Positions 15,273 to 25,222 of a stretch of DNA of 64,000 nucleotides are shown here, piece by piece; positions within the stretch are counted from its first letter, which is position 1; the number at the start of each line of letters is the position of its first letter. The DNA lies in contig NZ_KQ948763.1 of assembly GCF_001514205.1 (NCBI RefSeq), positions 950,017 through 1,014,016 of the forward strand, given 5' to 3'. The notes under the pieces were generated by a model. The model was not told the origin of the DNA. It did not search any database and saw only the letters and a program-made list of their open reading frames with translations. A program made the position numbers and the translations under genes. Origin of the DNA: Streptomyces griseoruber (GTDB taxonomy: Bacteria > Actinomycetota > Actinomycetes > Streptomycetales > Streptomycetaceae).

Positions 15273-16226
15273 ATGGCGACGGATCGCCGTCCTCGCATGC
15301 TGGAGCGCGCCGTGAACCTGGCAAGCCTTGATCTCAACCTGGTCGTCGCCCTGCGCGCCCTGTTGGAGGAGCGCAACGTGACCCGGGCCGGTCGCCGCAT
15401 CGGGCTGAGCCAGCCCGCGATGAGCGCCGCCCTGGCCAAGCTGCGCCGCCAGTTCGACGACGACCTGCTCGCCCGCGTCGGCGGCCACTACGAGCTGACA
15501 GCCCTGGGCGAGGTCCTCCTCGACCGCACCACGGCGGCCTGCGGCCTGCTGGAACGCCTCTTCACCAGCCAGGCCGACTTCGATCCGGCCGTGGAGTCGC
15601 GAGAATTCACTCTCGCCGCCACCGACTACTCGGTGACGGTCTTCGGAGCCGAACTCGCCCGGGCCTTCGACCGTGACGCCCCCGGCATCCGCGTGCGCTT
15701 CACGCAGATCCCCGCCGGCATCGTCGAGGAGCCGGGCGCGTTGCTGAGCACCGTGGACGGCATGATCCTGCCGCACGGCATCATCAGCGGTTTCCCCACC
15801 ACCGAGCTGTTCCAGGACCACTGGGTGTTCCTCGTCGCCGAGGACAACCACGAGGTGGGCGATGACCTCACCCGTGACGACGTGGCACGGCTGCCGTGGG
15901 TGACGTACCTGCGCGCCTACGACTCCCCGGCGGTCCGCCAACTCGGCATGCTCGGCATCGAACCACGGGTGGGCGTCTCCGTCGACAGCTTCACGGCGCT
16001 GCCCTTCCTGGTCGCCGGCACCCGCCGCATCGCCCTCATCCCCGCACTCCTCGCCGAACGCCTCCGCGGTAGCGCACCGGTACGGATCATGAAACCGCCC
16101 TACCACTCCGTACCGCTGCAGGAGGCGCTGTGGTGGCACCCCGTCCACACCCGCGACGCCGCGCACATCTGGCTGCGGGAGACGGCGGCGCGCGTGGCGT
16201 CGGCCGGCCATCCGCTGAGCGGATGA
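15273..16226 (+). CDS. LysR-family transcriptional regulator
   Basis: A 317-residue LTTR with an N-terminal winged helix (LNLVVALRALLEERNVTRAGRRIGLSQPAMSAALAKLR) and a ligand-binding domain. The C-terminal part resembles NodD/NahR-type aromatic-acid regulators (IPAGIVEEPGALLSTVDGMILP...HDP-like motif SPSH absent). It is transcribed divergently from the copy-1 operon, the classical LysR arrangement, so it is the probable activator. An ATG at 15297 is an alternative start. The 86-bp intergenic region has a direct repeat GATCTGA at 15229 and 15251. Confidence 0.9.
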   Translation: MATDRRPRMLERAVNLASLDLNLVVALRALLEERNVTRAGRRIGLSQPAMSAALAKLRRQFDDDLLARVGGHYELTALGEVLLDRTTAACGLLERLFTSQADFDPAVESREFTLAATDYSVTVFGAELARAFDRDAPGIRVRFTQIPAGIVEEPGALLSTVDGMILPHGIISGFPTTELFQDHWVFLVAEDNHEVGDDLTRDDVARLPWVTYLRAYDSPAVRQLGMLGIEPRVGVSVDSFTALPFLVAGTRRIALIPALLAERLRGSAPVRIMKPPYHSVPLQEALWWHPVHTRDAAHIWLRETAARVASAGHPLSG

Positions 16227-16404
16227 GGGGATCCGGCAGTTCGATGGCGCGAAGGGTAGGCGACGGCGGCGGGCTGGCTCATAGTCGGGGCAGTTCCTGA
16301 CGCGCTGTCCTGGGCGCGATCCCTCGAATGCGTCGGCGCCCCACCGCGTGGCACAGCCACGGCACGGGACGGCGCCCACCCTGCCACCACATGTGGAGTT
16401 CGGC

Positions 16405-17637
16405 ATGTCCAGACCCGTTTCCCTGCCCTCGCCCACCGACAGCACTCACCCGAGCACCGAGAACGCGGGCCCGCTGCGCGCCATGCTGCTGATGGCCGGC
16501 AGCTGTCTGCCCGTGCTGGGGGCCGTCCTGATCGCGCCGGTCCTGCCGAAGATGCAGGAGCACTTCGCTGCCGTACCCGGCGCGAAGACCCTTGTCCCCG
16601 TCGTCCTGACCATCCCGGCGCTCGCGCTCGCACTGCTGGCCCCCTTCGCGGGCGTCATCGTGGACCGCCTCGGCCGGATACGACTCCTGGTGTGGGCGAC
16701 GCTGCTGTACGCGCTGCTCGGTACGGCTCCGCTGTGGCTGGACTCGCTGGAAGCCATCGTGATCAGCCGGGCGCTGGTCGGCGTCACCGAGGCGGCCATC
16801 ATGACCTGCTGCACCACGTTGATCGGCGACCACTACAGCGGCCGGGTGCGCGACCGGTATCTGGCCCTGCAGACCATGTGCGCTTCCGTCTCCGCCACCG
16901 CGTTCTTCGTCATCGGAGGCGCCGCCGGCTCGGCGGGCTGGCGCGCGCCCTTCTGGATCTACGCCGTCGGCCTGCTGCTGGCCCCCGCCATGGCCGCCGT
17001 CCTGTCCAAGCCCCGGCCGGAGAACGCGGCGGCGCCCGAAGAGCCGGCGGCCGAGAAGAAGCAGTTCCCCGTGCGACGGCTGGCGGGCATCTGCACGCTC
17101 ACGGTGTTCGGTGCGATGGTCTTCTACACCGTGCCCGTCGAGATGTCCTACCTGCTCGACGGCCTGGGCGTGAAGTCCACCGGCATCATCGGCCTGGCCA
17201 CCGCGATCGCCAGTCTCGCCACGGTGGCGGGCTCCGTCGTCTTCGCCAAACGGGCAGGCAACCCCGCCGGCAGGCTGCCCCTGGTCTTCGCCCTGTGCGC
17301 GGCCGGATTCGTGGTGATCGCCCTGGCGAGCAGCCCCGTGGTGGTGATCGCCGGTGCGGTGCTCAACTGCCTGGGCACCGGCATGCTGCTGCCCTCACTG
17401 CTGACCATCGCCATGTCCCGGCTGGACTACGCGGACCGCGGCCGCGGCACCGGACTGTGGACGGCCGCCTTCTTCGCGGGCGAGTTCATCTGCCCGCTCG
17501 TCCTGCTCGCTCTGGAATCGGCCACCGGGGGCCTGGCCAGGGCCGTCGGCATCCTCGGCCTCGCCTCGGCCCTGACGGCCGGCGGACTGCTGCTCGGCAG
17601 CCGCCGACCGGCGGCACAGCTCGGCGAAGCGGTGTAG
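16405..17637 (+). CDS. MFS transporter
   Basis: A 410-residue major facilitator with about 12 hydrophobic segments. The cytoplasmic loop FAGVIVDRLGRIRLL (RLGRR-like) lies after TM2, and a charged linker (KPRPENAAAPEEPAAEKKQF) separates the two six-helix halves. The ATG at 16405 is preceded by GGAG, and an upstream in-frame start at 16348 is less likely. It follows the LysR gene by ~180 bases. A likely role is uptake of the aromatic acid degraded by the operon, or export of a toxic intermediate; the sequence alone does not decide. Confidence 0.88.
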   Translation: MSRPVSLPSPTDSTHPSTENAGPLRAMLLMAGSCLPVLGAVLIAPVLPKMQEHFAAVPGAKTLVPVVLTIPALALALLAPFAGVIVDRLGRIRLLVWATLLYALLGTAPLWLDSLEAIVISRALVGVTEAAIMTCCTTLIGDHYSGRVRDRYLALQTMCASVSATAFFVIGGAAGSAGWRAPFWIYAVGLLLAPAMAAVLSKPRPENAAAPEEPAAEKKQFPVRRLAGICTLTVFGAMVFYTVPVEMSYLLDGLGVKSTGIIGLATAIASLATVAGSVVFAKRAGNPAGRLPLVFALCAAGFVVIALASSPVVVIAGAVLNCLGTGMLLPSLLTIAMSRLDYADRGRGTGLWTAAFFAGEFICPLVLLALESATGGLARAVGILGLASALTAGGLLLGSRRPAAQLGEAV

Positions 17638-17710
17638 CGCGACGCGGGAGGGCGTGCGTTGTCCTGCTTCCTCGCTCGCGGGGAGAGCCGTTGTCACAGA
17701 CGTCCGCGCG

Positions 17711-17748
17711 GTTCGGCTGTGGCGGGGCCCGCCGCCACAGAGCCGAAC
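17711..17748. terminator. Hairpin after the MFS gene
   Basis: Inverted repeat GTTCGGCTGTGGCGG ... CCGCCACAGAGCCGAAC with a very short loop, starting 74 bases after the MFS stop. There is no T-run, which is usual in this high-GC group. It fits an intrinsic or processing terminator. Confidence 0.6.
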
Positions 17749-18793
17749 GAGCCGCTGGGCAGCTCCGCGCAGGGAGCACCGCAGGCGGGCGTGTCCGGGG
17801 CGAACAGCCCGCCCTGCACGAGTGGTCCCGCGTCGACGGAGTCGCACCCGGTACGGTCCTCAGCACCTGTCGGCTTGCTCTGTCCGGCGGTGTGCCCCAC
17901 CCACGTGCACGCGCCGCGCCGAGGTGGTCCTGCTCTGCCAGAAGGCGCCAGATCGTTTCCCCTCCCTGCGCCATCGTCACGACGTTTCGCCCGCCGCCTC
18001 GCCCGTGATCGGATCGGTTGTGAGCAGTTCCCGGGTCCAGCGACTCCAGAAAGGCCTCGCGACAGGCTCGGCGCAAGGCGGTCGTGTCGGCGAGTTCTGC
18101 GGTCGCTGAACCACGTTGCCCCGATGGTCCACCGAGCGCGGCAGCCGTCCCATCCTGCCGCTGGTCCGTAGCCGCCAGCTGCGGGCAGTGCTCACGCGTC
18201 GCGGGCCGCCTCGGTGCCGACCGCCCTCGCCCACTCCGCGGCCGCCGCGCGCCGGGCGGCGACGCCGGTCCGCGAAGGGCGCGCACGGGGGCTTGTTGAT
18301 CCACACCAAGCCCAGCCGCCGCGCCGGGAAGTCGACTCCCTGCCCCATGCGCGCGTGGCGAGGCAGAAGCCGCCCAGCCGATGGAACTCGCTCGCTGCTC
18401 GCGCATCGTCCAGCGTCGACGCCACCGCCAACCGACGGAGAAGCCCCTCCACAGCGAGCCGCTCTCACAACCGCTCCGAAACCGCCTCCGCGGTCGCCGT
18501 GGGGACGTCGTCGCACCAGCGCACGGTGCTCGAGGTCCCCGTGCCGTTTCACGGACGGCCTCACGAGCGTAGGCCCTGGTCGATCCACTGGGCACTCACT
18601 GTGTTGAGCCGCCGGTACATGCTCGGCGTTATGACGCCCCGGCCGACACGGTTCCGAACCTGTGGATCCGCAGCAGACGGCGTACGACGTCCAGGTCGGA
18701 ACCGGGCCGGTGAGGCGGATCTCCGCGCAGCGGCAAGGTCGCGAGTGCGAACAGCACCGAAGTGGCCTACGGCGGCGCCACAAGACCGTGCGA
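17749..18793. other. Decayed non-coding region
   Basis: About 1 kb with no credible intact gene. The overlapping long ORFs on both strands are low-complexity Arg/Pro-rich and lack domain patterns. A short minus-strand stretch near 18265-18330 reads RLGLVWINKPPCAPF, which resembles the end of aldehyde dehydrogenases (GxVWxN...APFGG), so an old dehydrogenase remnant is possible but weak. Confidence 0.45.
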
Positions 18794-18816
18794 GGCCCGG
18801 GCGGTCTTCCCGGGCC
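18794..18816. terminator. Hairpin downstream of the oxidoreductase remnant
   Basis: GGCCCGGG and CCCGGGCC arms with a 7-base loop, 14 bases beyond the stop codon at 18831 of the minus-strand oxidoreductase. It is a probable transcription terminator. Confidence 0.6.
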
Positions 18817-18830
18817 GCCCTCGGCCCCCG

Positions 18831-19583
18831 TCAGGGCATCAGGACGATCTTGCCCCGGGTGTGACGCTGTTCCAGCTCTGCGAAGGCGCCGGCGACGCGG
18901 TCGAGCGGGTACGTGGCGGCGCTCGGGATCTCGACGGCACCCGAGGCGACCAGGTCGACCAGCTCCACCAGGATCTCGCGTGCGGTCGCGTTGTGGCGGC
19001 CGTCGGTCCTGGCGCCGGTCTCCGCGGCACGTTGCATGGCGACGGTCGTCTGGATGCGTTCCGGCGGTATGCGAAGGCCGACGGCGAGGTCGAGGTACTC
19101 CGGCCCGTAGAGGTCGATGACCGCGTCGATTCCGTCCGCTCCCGCCGCCTCTTCGAGCCGTTCGCGCAGGCCGTCTCCGTAGGGCACCGGGACGACGCCG
19201 TGCATCTCCAGCCACTCGGCGTTGGCCGACGAGGCGATGCCGAGCACGCGCACGCCCCGGCCGGTGAGCATCTGCGCGAGGAACGAGCCGACCCCGCCCG
19301 CGGCGGCGGACACGGCGACCGTCTCCCCGGGCCGGGGGGCGACGGCACGGGCAGACGCGTGGGCCGTGGCACCGGCCATGTGCGGGGCGCCGGCCACATC
19401 CCGGCCAACCAGAGGGGGCTTGGCCACCAACTGGACCGCCGGGACGGCCACATGGGTCGCCTGGGCGGCCGGCCCCGGCGTCCAGCCCAGCACCTCGTCG
19501 CCGACGGCCGGTCCGTCCACTCCGTCACCGACAGCCGTGACGACGCCGGCGAGGTCGCTGCCCTGACCGGAGGGGAACTCCAC
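18831..19583 (-). pseudogene. 5'-truncated zinc-type/quinone oxidoreductase (MDR family)
   Basis: The reading frame gives about 250 residues of a medium-chain NADP-dependent oxidoreductase: FPVEFPSGQGSDLAGVVTAVG, then the cofactor motif VAVSAAAGGVGSFLAQML and a C-terminus ending HTRGKIVLMP. Family members are 305-330 residues and begin with ~60 residues (MKA...GEVLVRV...) that are missing here. The frame can be followed upstream only to a stop about 10 codons above 19583, right at the ribA stop. The GTG at 19583 has no ribosome site. The catalytic N-terminal lobe is incomplete, so it is probably nonfunctional. Confidence 0.72.
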
Positions 19584-19622
19584 CGGGAACAGATCCCGAG
19601 GACGACGTCGAGGTTCCGGGCG

Positions 19623-20264
19623 TCAGCCGACCAGAACCGGCGCCGGGCCGAGGGTGATGGTGTGGTGGGTGTGCTGGATCTTGGCGTGGAGGTAGCGCAG
19701 GTTGCTGGGGGTGGTGTGGACGCCGGTGGGGACGGTGCGGGTGACGGTGATGCCGAGGTTCCGCAACTGCCGTTCCTTGTCGGGGTTGTTGGTGAGGAGG
19801 TCGAGGTCGGTGGTGCCGAGGGCGGTGAGCATCTGGGCGGCGGCGGTGTAGTCGCGGGCGTCCTCGGGCAGGCCGAGGGCGGTGTTGGCCTGGTAGGTGT
19901 CCAGGCCGGCGTCCTGCAGGGCGTAGGCGTCGAGCTTGTTGTAGAGGCCGATGCCGCGGCCTTCCTGGCGGAGGTAGAGCAGGACGCCGCCGGTTGCGGC
20001 GATGCGCTCGACGGCCTCGCGCAGCTGGGGTCCGCAGTCGCAGCGGGCGGAGCCGAAGACGTCGCCGGTGAGGCATTCGGAGTGCAGACGCACCAGCGGG
20101 GCGGCAGCGGTGGCCGGATCGCCCAGGACCAGGGCGACGTGCTCGGCACCGTCGGCCAGGCCGTTGAAGGTGACCACCTCCGCGGTCACCTGGTAGCCGT
20201 CGGCGAAGCTCAGCGGGATACGGACCCGGGTGCGGACGGTGGCGGCGGCGGTGCTGGTGGTCAT
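19623..20264 (-). CDS. ribA: GTP cyclohydrolase II
   Basis: The 213-residue enzyme has [24 protein letters not shown] (the three zinc-binding cysteines), [22 protein letters not shown] (catalytic Arg and Tyr region), and [15 protein letters not shown]. It opens GTP to 2,5-diamino-6-ribosylamino-pyrimidinone phosphate, the first committed step of riboflavin synthesis. It is a stand-alone RibA without the DHBP synthase domain, and not in a rib operon. It is divergent from a MarR gene with two near-identical 12-bp palindromes between them. The region is rich in flavoenzymes, so inducible flavin supply is a plausible role; a part in a flavin- or deazaflavin-related product is another. Confidence 0.93.
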   Translation of the reverse strand: MTTSTAAATVRTRVRIPLSFADGYQVTAEVVTFNGLADGAEHVALVLGDPATAAAPLVRLHSECLTGDVFGSARCDCGPQLREAVERIAATGGVLLYLRQEGRGIGLYNKLDAYALQDAGLDTYQANTALGLPEDARDYTAAAQMLTALGTTDLDLLTNNPDKERQLRNLGITVTRTVPTGVHTTPSNLRYLHAKIQHTHHTITLGPAPVLVG

Positions 20265-20288
20265 GGCATCTCCCGTGGCGTAGATTGA

Positions 20289-20337
20289 TTCAAATTTGAA
20301 CGCTAGATGGACGATAGACTGCGAGTTCCAATTTGAA
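20289..20337. promoter_or_regulatory. Twin palindromic operators between ribA and marR
   Basis: TTCAAATTTGAA at 20289-20300 (perfect palindrome) and TTCCAATTTGAA at 20326-20337, AT-rich islands in ~70% GC DNA, 37 bp apart. They sit on both divergent promoters, so the MarR protein probably represses itself and ribA. Confidence 0.75.
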
Positions 20338-20356
20338 TAACCGAGAGAGGTGTGAC

Positions 20357-20893
20357 GTGGGTCATACGCGTTGGCTGAACGATGAGGAGAAGCGTGCCTG
20401 GACGGCCTTCACCACCGCGCACGCGCTGCTGTACCGGCGTCTTGAGCAGCGACTCAAGCGCGATTTCGGCTTGTCCGGCCTGCAGTACGAGATCATGGCC
20501 CGGCTCAGCGGGGCGCCGGACCGGGAGATGCGGATGGCCGAGCTGGCCGGCGCGCTGGTCAACTCCAAGAGCGGGCTGACGTATCAGATCGGGCAGATGG
20601 AGAAGTCCGGGCTGGTGCGCCGGCGATCCTGTCCCAGTGACGACCGGGCGGTCTTCGCCGTACTCACCGACGAGGGAATGGCGCTGCTGGAGCGTGCGGC
20701 GCCCGGTCATGTGGAGACGGTGCGGGAGCTGCTCTTCGACGTGCTCACGCCCGGTCAGGTGCGGGCGCTCGCCGACGGCCTCGGCGAAGCGGCCCGCCGG
20801 ATGGCGGAAGGGCCGGGCGCAACTCGTGCCGCGGACGACGGATCCGGATGCTCGGGCGTCGGCGCCGAGGCCACCGCCGACCTCGGCGCCTGA
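20357..20893 (+). CDS. MarR-family transcriptional regulator
   Basis: The 178-residue product starts with GTG at 20357 behind GAGAGAGG. It has the winged helix [47 protein letters not shown], with the conserved DxR wing. The last ~25 residues ([14 protein letters not shown]...) are low complexity. It is divergent from ribA with twin operators. Likely ligands are phenolic compounds or flavins; unknown. Confidence 0.9.
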   Translation: MGHTRWLNDEEKRAWTAFTTAHALLYRRLEQRLKRDFGLSGLQYEIMARLSGAPDREMRMAELAGALVNSKSGLTYQIGQMEKSGLVRRRSCPSDDRAVFAVLTDEGMALLERAAPGHVETVRELLFDVLTPGQVRALADGLGEAARRMAEGPGATRAADDGSGCSGVGAEATADLGA

Positions 20894-21298
20894 GACGGCG
20901 CCTGTGCTGTCGCTGAACGCCGGCCGGGGTGCCGTGCCAGTCCGTGCCGCCCCCTCGACGCTGCGCTGGGCACCGGTGCCCGCTCGGCGCAGCGGAGGCA
21001 CGGACGTCGCCCGGGCCGTACGGGCCCTGTCGGTAGCGGGCGGGGTGTCCGCGCGGTCGTAGCCACGGGCTCACACCCGGTGGACGGCTGCGAGCGTGAA
21101 CGTGGAGGGCCCGCGACGGGACGGTTCCCAGGCTGTGGAGGATGTGCCCGGCCCATGGATGCGGAACAGCTGGACCCGACCGGCGCGAATGGCGCCCTCG
21201 CGTCGCAGGGGAACGGGAGTGGGGATGTGCGGCAGGCCGCGAGACGGAAGCCGGCACGGTTCCGTCGGCGGTCGGGCGACCCGCGTGACCTGCCGGTG
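20894..21298. other. No gene recognised
   Basis: About 400 bases between the MarR stop and the first recognisable AraC-like residues. ORFs here are Arg/Ser/Pro-rich in all frames and carry no recognisable motif. Confidence 0.5.
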
Positions 21299-21700
21299 CG
21301 CGGCCTTGCGGAGGGTGGGCGATCCGTCGACGTGGTGAGGATCCGGTCGGGGGTGCCTGACACCGAGACCGGCTGTCAGGCGGAGCAGCGCGAGGGCTTC
21401 CACTCGCTGTTCTGGCTCCGATCCGGCACCGGTACGCAGTTCATCGACGGGAAGCCGGTGAGAGTGGGCTCTCCGACGCTGACACTGGTCGGCCGAGGGC
21501 AGGTGTACCGGTCCGAGGACATGGGCGACATCGACGGCGCGATCATCGGCTTCGGCGACGACCTGCTGCACGAGGGGTCCGCGGTCGCCTCCCGGCACTG
21601 GAACTGGGACGGGGCATCGGTCGACCGTGCCGCCGTCATCCCGGACGTGATGATGGGCGCGGTCCAGGTGCTGCGTCTCATCAGTCGTCCCCACACCCTT
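21299..21700 (+). pseudogene. AraC-type regulator, N-terminal cupin remnant
   Basis: One frame shows EGFHSLFWLRSGTGTQFIDG and LTLVGRGQVYRSEDMGDIDGAIIGFGDDLL, the pattern of the AraC-family N-terminal sensing cupin (FH-L-YV-SG-G-HFID...L-PGQV-RW). The DNA-binding C-terminal domain never follows; after about residue 110 the frame runs into a nitrilase fragment in another frame. No convincing start codon with a ribosome site was found. Confidence 0.6.
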
Positions 21701-21702
21701 GG

Positions 21703-22030
21703 GGCGCCTCGGTGCGCTGCTCTGCGGCGAGAACACCACCCCACTCGCGCGCTACACGCTGATGGCCGAAGCCGAGCAGGTGCACATCTCGACCTATCCG
21801 CCGCTGTGGCCAACCCGCGATCCCGGCTCGGCAGGCAAGGACTACGACCTGGGTGTCTTCGGCGAGCAGTCGGCGAGGACGCTCGGCAGCCTGGGCGAGG
21901 AGGCAGCACGGGTTGCCGAGGAGAGCACGAGGGGAGTGTCGCCGGTCCTTGATCCCTTCGGGGACGTGATCAGTGACGTCATGCGCGAAGAGGGCCTGCT
22001 GTACTGTGCGTTCGACCCGGACGACATGTG
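21703..22030 (+). pseudogene. Nitrilase C-terminal fragment
   Basis: RLGALLCGENTTPLARYTLM followed by EAEQVHISTYPPLWPTRDP carries the catalytic-cysteine segment of aliphatic nitrilases (GALICGENTNPLAR...VHISSYPPVWPTR). The tail has SPVLDPFGDVISDV and EEGLLYCAFDPDD like the family's end. The N-terminal half with the catalytic Glu and Lys is absent, and the AraC fragment occupies its place in a different frame. It is a relic of a nitrile-to-acid enzyme. Confidence 0.68.
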
Positions 22031-22042
22031 TCGAACCCATGG

Positions 22043-22137
22043 CCGAGCAGGCGTCCGGCCATGGGAGGGAAGCCGTACTGGCGGGCGTGGAAACGGCCGA
22101 CGTGGTCGGCGAAGAGCAGTTGGGCGTCGTTCGGCAC
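22043..22137 (-). pseudogene. GbsR/MarR-type regulator, N-terminal fragment
   Basis: Reading leftward from GTG 22137 gives NDAQLLFADHVGRFHARQYG and FPPMAGRLLG, the opening ~30 residues of GbsR-like MarR regulators (ADH-GRF-AR-YG-PP-AGR-LGYLL). Similarity ends at 22043, exactly where the nitrilase fragment on the other strand ends. A palindrome lies at 22162-22189 just upstream, so the promoter and first codons survived a deletion. Confidence 0.55.
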
Positions 22138-22161
22138 GCTCTTGAGGGTGTCAATTTCAGT

Positions 22162-22189
22162 TGAGATGACAATTATTTGTGTCATCTCA
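22162..22189. promoter_or_regulatory. Palindrome upstream of the GbsR-type fragment
   Basis: TGAGATGAC and GTCATCTCA arms (9 bp, perfect) separated by the AT-rich 10 bases AATTATTTGT. It probably held the regulator's own operator and promoter. Confidence 0.6.
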
Positions 22190-22210
22190 GTCGGAGTCCG
22201 GAGTCCGGAG

Positions 22211-22729
22211 TCAGGAGAGGCCGGATGCCCTCAGGACCGCTCGGGTGGTCTCGTCGTCGATCCGGTGGCCGAGCCGTTCCAGGACGTCCGCGCCGTGGCG
22301 GAGCGTGCCGAGTTCGACGGAGCGGCGTACGCCGGTGTCGAGCTCGTGCCAGATCAGGGGGTTGGCGGTGAGGACGCGCGGGTCGAGTTCCAGGCGCCCG
22401 CCGCGGTTGTCGCGCAGGATCAGGTGCGAGGAGACGCCGTCGTACTGCCGTATGGCCACCAGCGCGTCCGTACGCACGATGTGCCGCCGCCAAGGGGTGC
22501 GTACCGTCAGCCAGCCGGGGCCCGCGGTCACCCGGGGCGGGAGGAGGACGGAGAGGACGGCGGCGGACAAGGCCAGCCACAGCAGGGCTCGGAGGAGCGT
22601 AAGGCTGCCCGCGTCCCAGTCCACGAGCAGCGAAAAGGCGCAGAACACCAGGGCGCAGGTCGCCGCCAGCCGGGCGCTGCCGCGCCAGTGGCGGTCGCCG
22701 GCCGGGGCCCACGGGTCCATCTGCGTCAT
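22211..22729 (-). CDS. PH-domain-like membrane protein
   Basis: The 172-residue protein has two hydrophobic helices near the N-terminus (residues ~20-65, LAATCALVFCAFSLLVDW and LRALLWLALSAAVLSVLL). A soluble bacterial PH-like beta domain follows (VTAGPGWLTVRTPWRRHIVRTDALVAIRQYDGV), then a short helical tail. Function unknown; such proteins are common in Streptomyces. It follows the permease gene in the same orientation, and the gap between them holds a four-half-site GTCA array, suggesting co-control with the kdp system. Confidence 0.75.
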   Translation of the reverse strand: MTQMDPWAPAGDRHWRGSARLAATCALVFCAFSLLVDWDAGSLTLLRALLWLALSAAVLSVLLPPRVTAGPGWLTVRTPWRRHIVRTDALVAIRQYDGVSSHLILRDNRGGRLELDPRVLTANPLIWHELDTGVRRSVELGTLRHGADVLERLGHRIDDETTRAVLRASGLS

Positions 22730-22772
22730 GTCGCTGACGCTAGGCGGCTGTGTGGGGTCGGGGGCCTGTCGC

Positions 22773-22819
22773 TGACGGGGTCCTGACGCCGTACGGGTGA
22801 ATATTGACGGGACTCTGAC
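22773..22819. promoter_or_regulatory. GTCA direct-repeat array (putative KdpE box)
   Basis: On the minus strand GTCA half-sites occur with starts corresponding to plus positions 22773, 22784, 22805 and 22816, so the spacing is 11-21-11. It lies 44-90 bases upstream of the start of the PH-domain gene at 22729. The same geometry occurs at 25091 and 28815. Confidence 0.65.
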
Positions 22820-22838
22820 GCGGTCGCCGGTCGGAGCC

Positions 22839-24791
<1,953 letters not shown>

Positions 24792-24854
24792 CGGCGTGCT
24801 CCCGGTGCATGGCTCCGTTGGGGGACAGGCCATCACGCGGACGGCGGCACCAGC

Positions 24855-24918
24855 GTAAGCAGAGAGTGACGCCCAGGCCCATGGGAGCGTGCGCCGAACG
24901 CGTCAAGATGCCGTTAAG
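24855..24918. promoter_or_regulatory. Two GTCA-type repeat pairs upstream of the permease
   Basis: GTAAGC/GTGACG at 24855 and 24866, and GTCAAG/GTTAAGG at 24902 and 24913. Each pair has 11-bp spacing. The distance between pairs (36 bp) differs from the 11-21-11 arrays, so this is a weaker member of the set. Confidence 0.5.
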
Positions 24919-24962
24919 GCCGGCCGGGCGCGGGGCGTGAGCCGGACTCGGCGGGTCGGGGC

Positions 24963-25080
24963 TCAGGGGGTGGGGGCTGTGCCCTGACGCGCCTCGCGGA
25001 TGCAGGTGCCGAGGATGTCGATCGCGGTGTCGACGTCCTCGTCGCTGTGGTCCGCCACCAAGGTCCCGTGACCGATGCGC
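24963..25080 (-). pseudogene. C-terminal fragment, probable PLP aminotransferase/acyltransferase
   Basis: The last ~35 residues of a small frame read LVADHSDEDVDTAIDILGTCIREA, which looks like the end of fold-type I PLP enzymes (HSDEDIDTAL-AL...). Everything upstream is missing; the preceding DNA is the regulatory region at 25091-25137. It is a gene remnant with uncertain family assignment. Confidence 0.4.
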
Positions 25081-25090
25081 CGTAGCCCCC

Positions 25091-25137
25091 GACAAGGTCC
25101 CGTCAAGGAATCCCGGCAGGCCGTCAGAGGAGCGTCA
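25091..25137. promoter_or_regulatory. GTCA direct-repeat array (putative KdpE box)
   Basis: Half-sites GACAAGG, GTCAAGG, GTCAGAG and GTCAACG begin at 25091, 25102, 25123 and 25134, so the spacing is 11-21-11. It lies ~85-130 bases upstream of the membrane-protein gene at 25223. Confidence 0.68.
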
Positions 25138-25222
25138 ACGTGGGCCGCCGGTGGCCCGATCCGGTCCCAGACTGAGCGGCGACGGGGGCGGTCGCCCTCG
25201 TGGCATGACGTGGGAGGCAACC

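Noticed and set aside
18192..18452. Aldehyde dehydrogenase-like end (VWINKPPCAPF)
   Set aside because: Only a dozen residues resemble the family; too short and frame-broken to call as a pseudogene with confidence, so described within the decayed region.
17486..18595. 369-residue minus-strand frame downstream of the MFS gene
   Set aside because: Overlaps the MFS gene, is compositionally biased and matches no family pattern.
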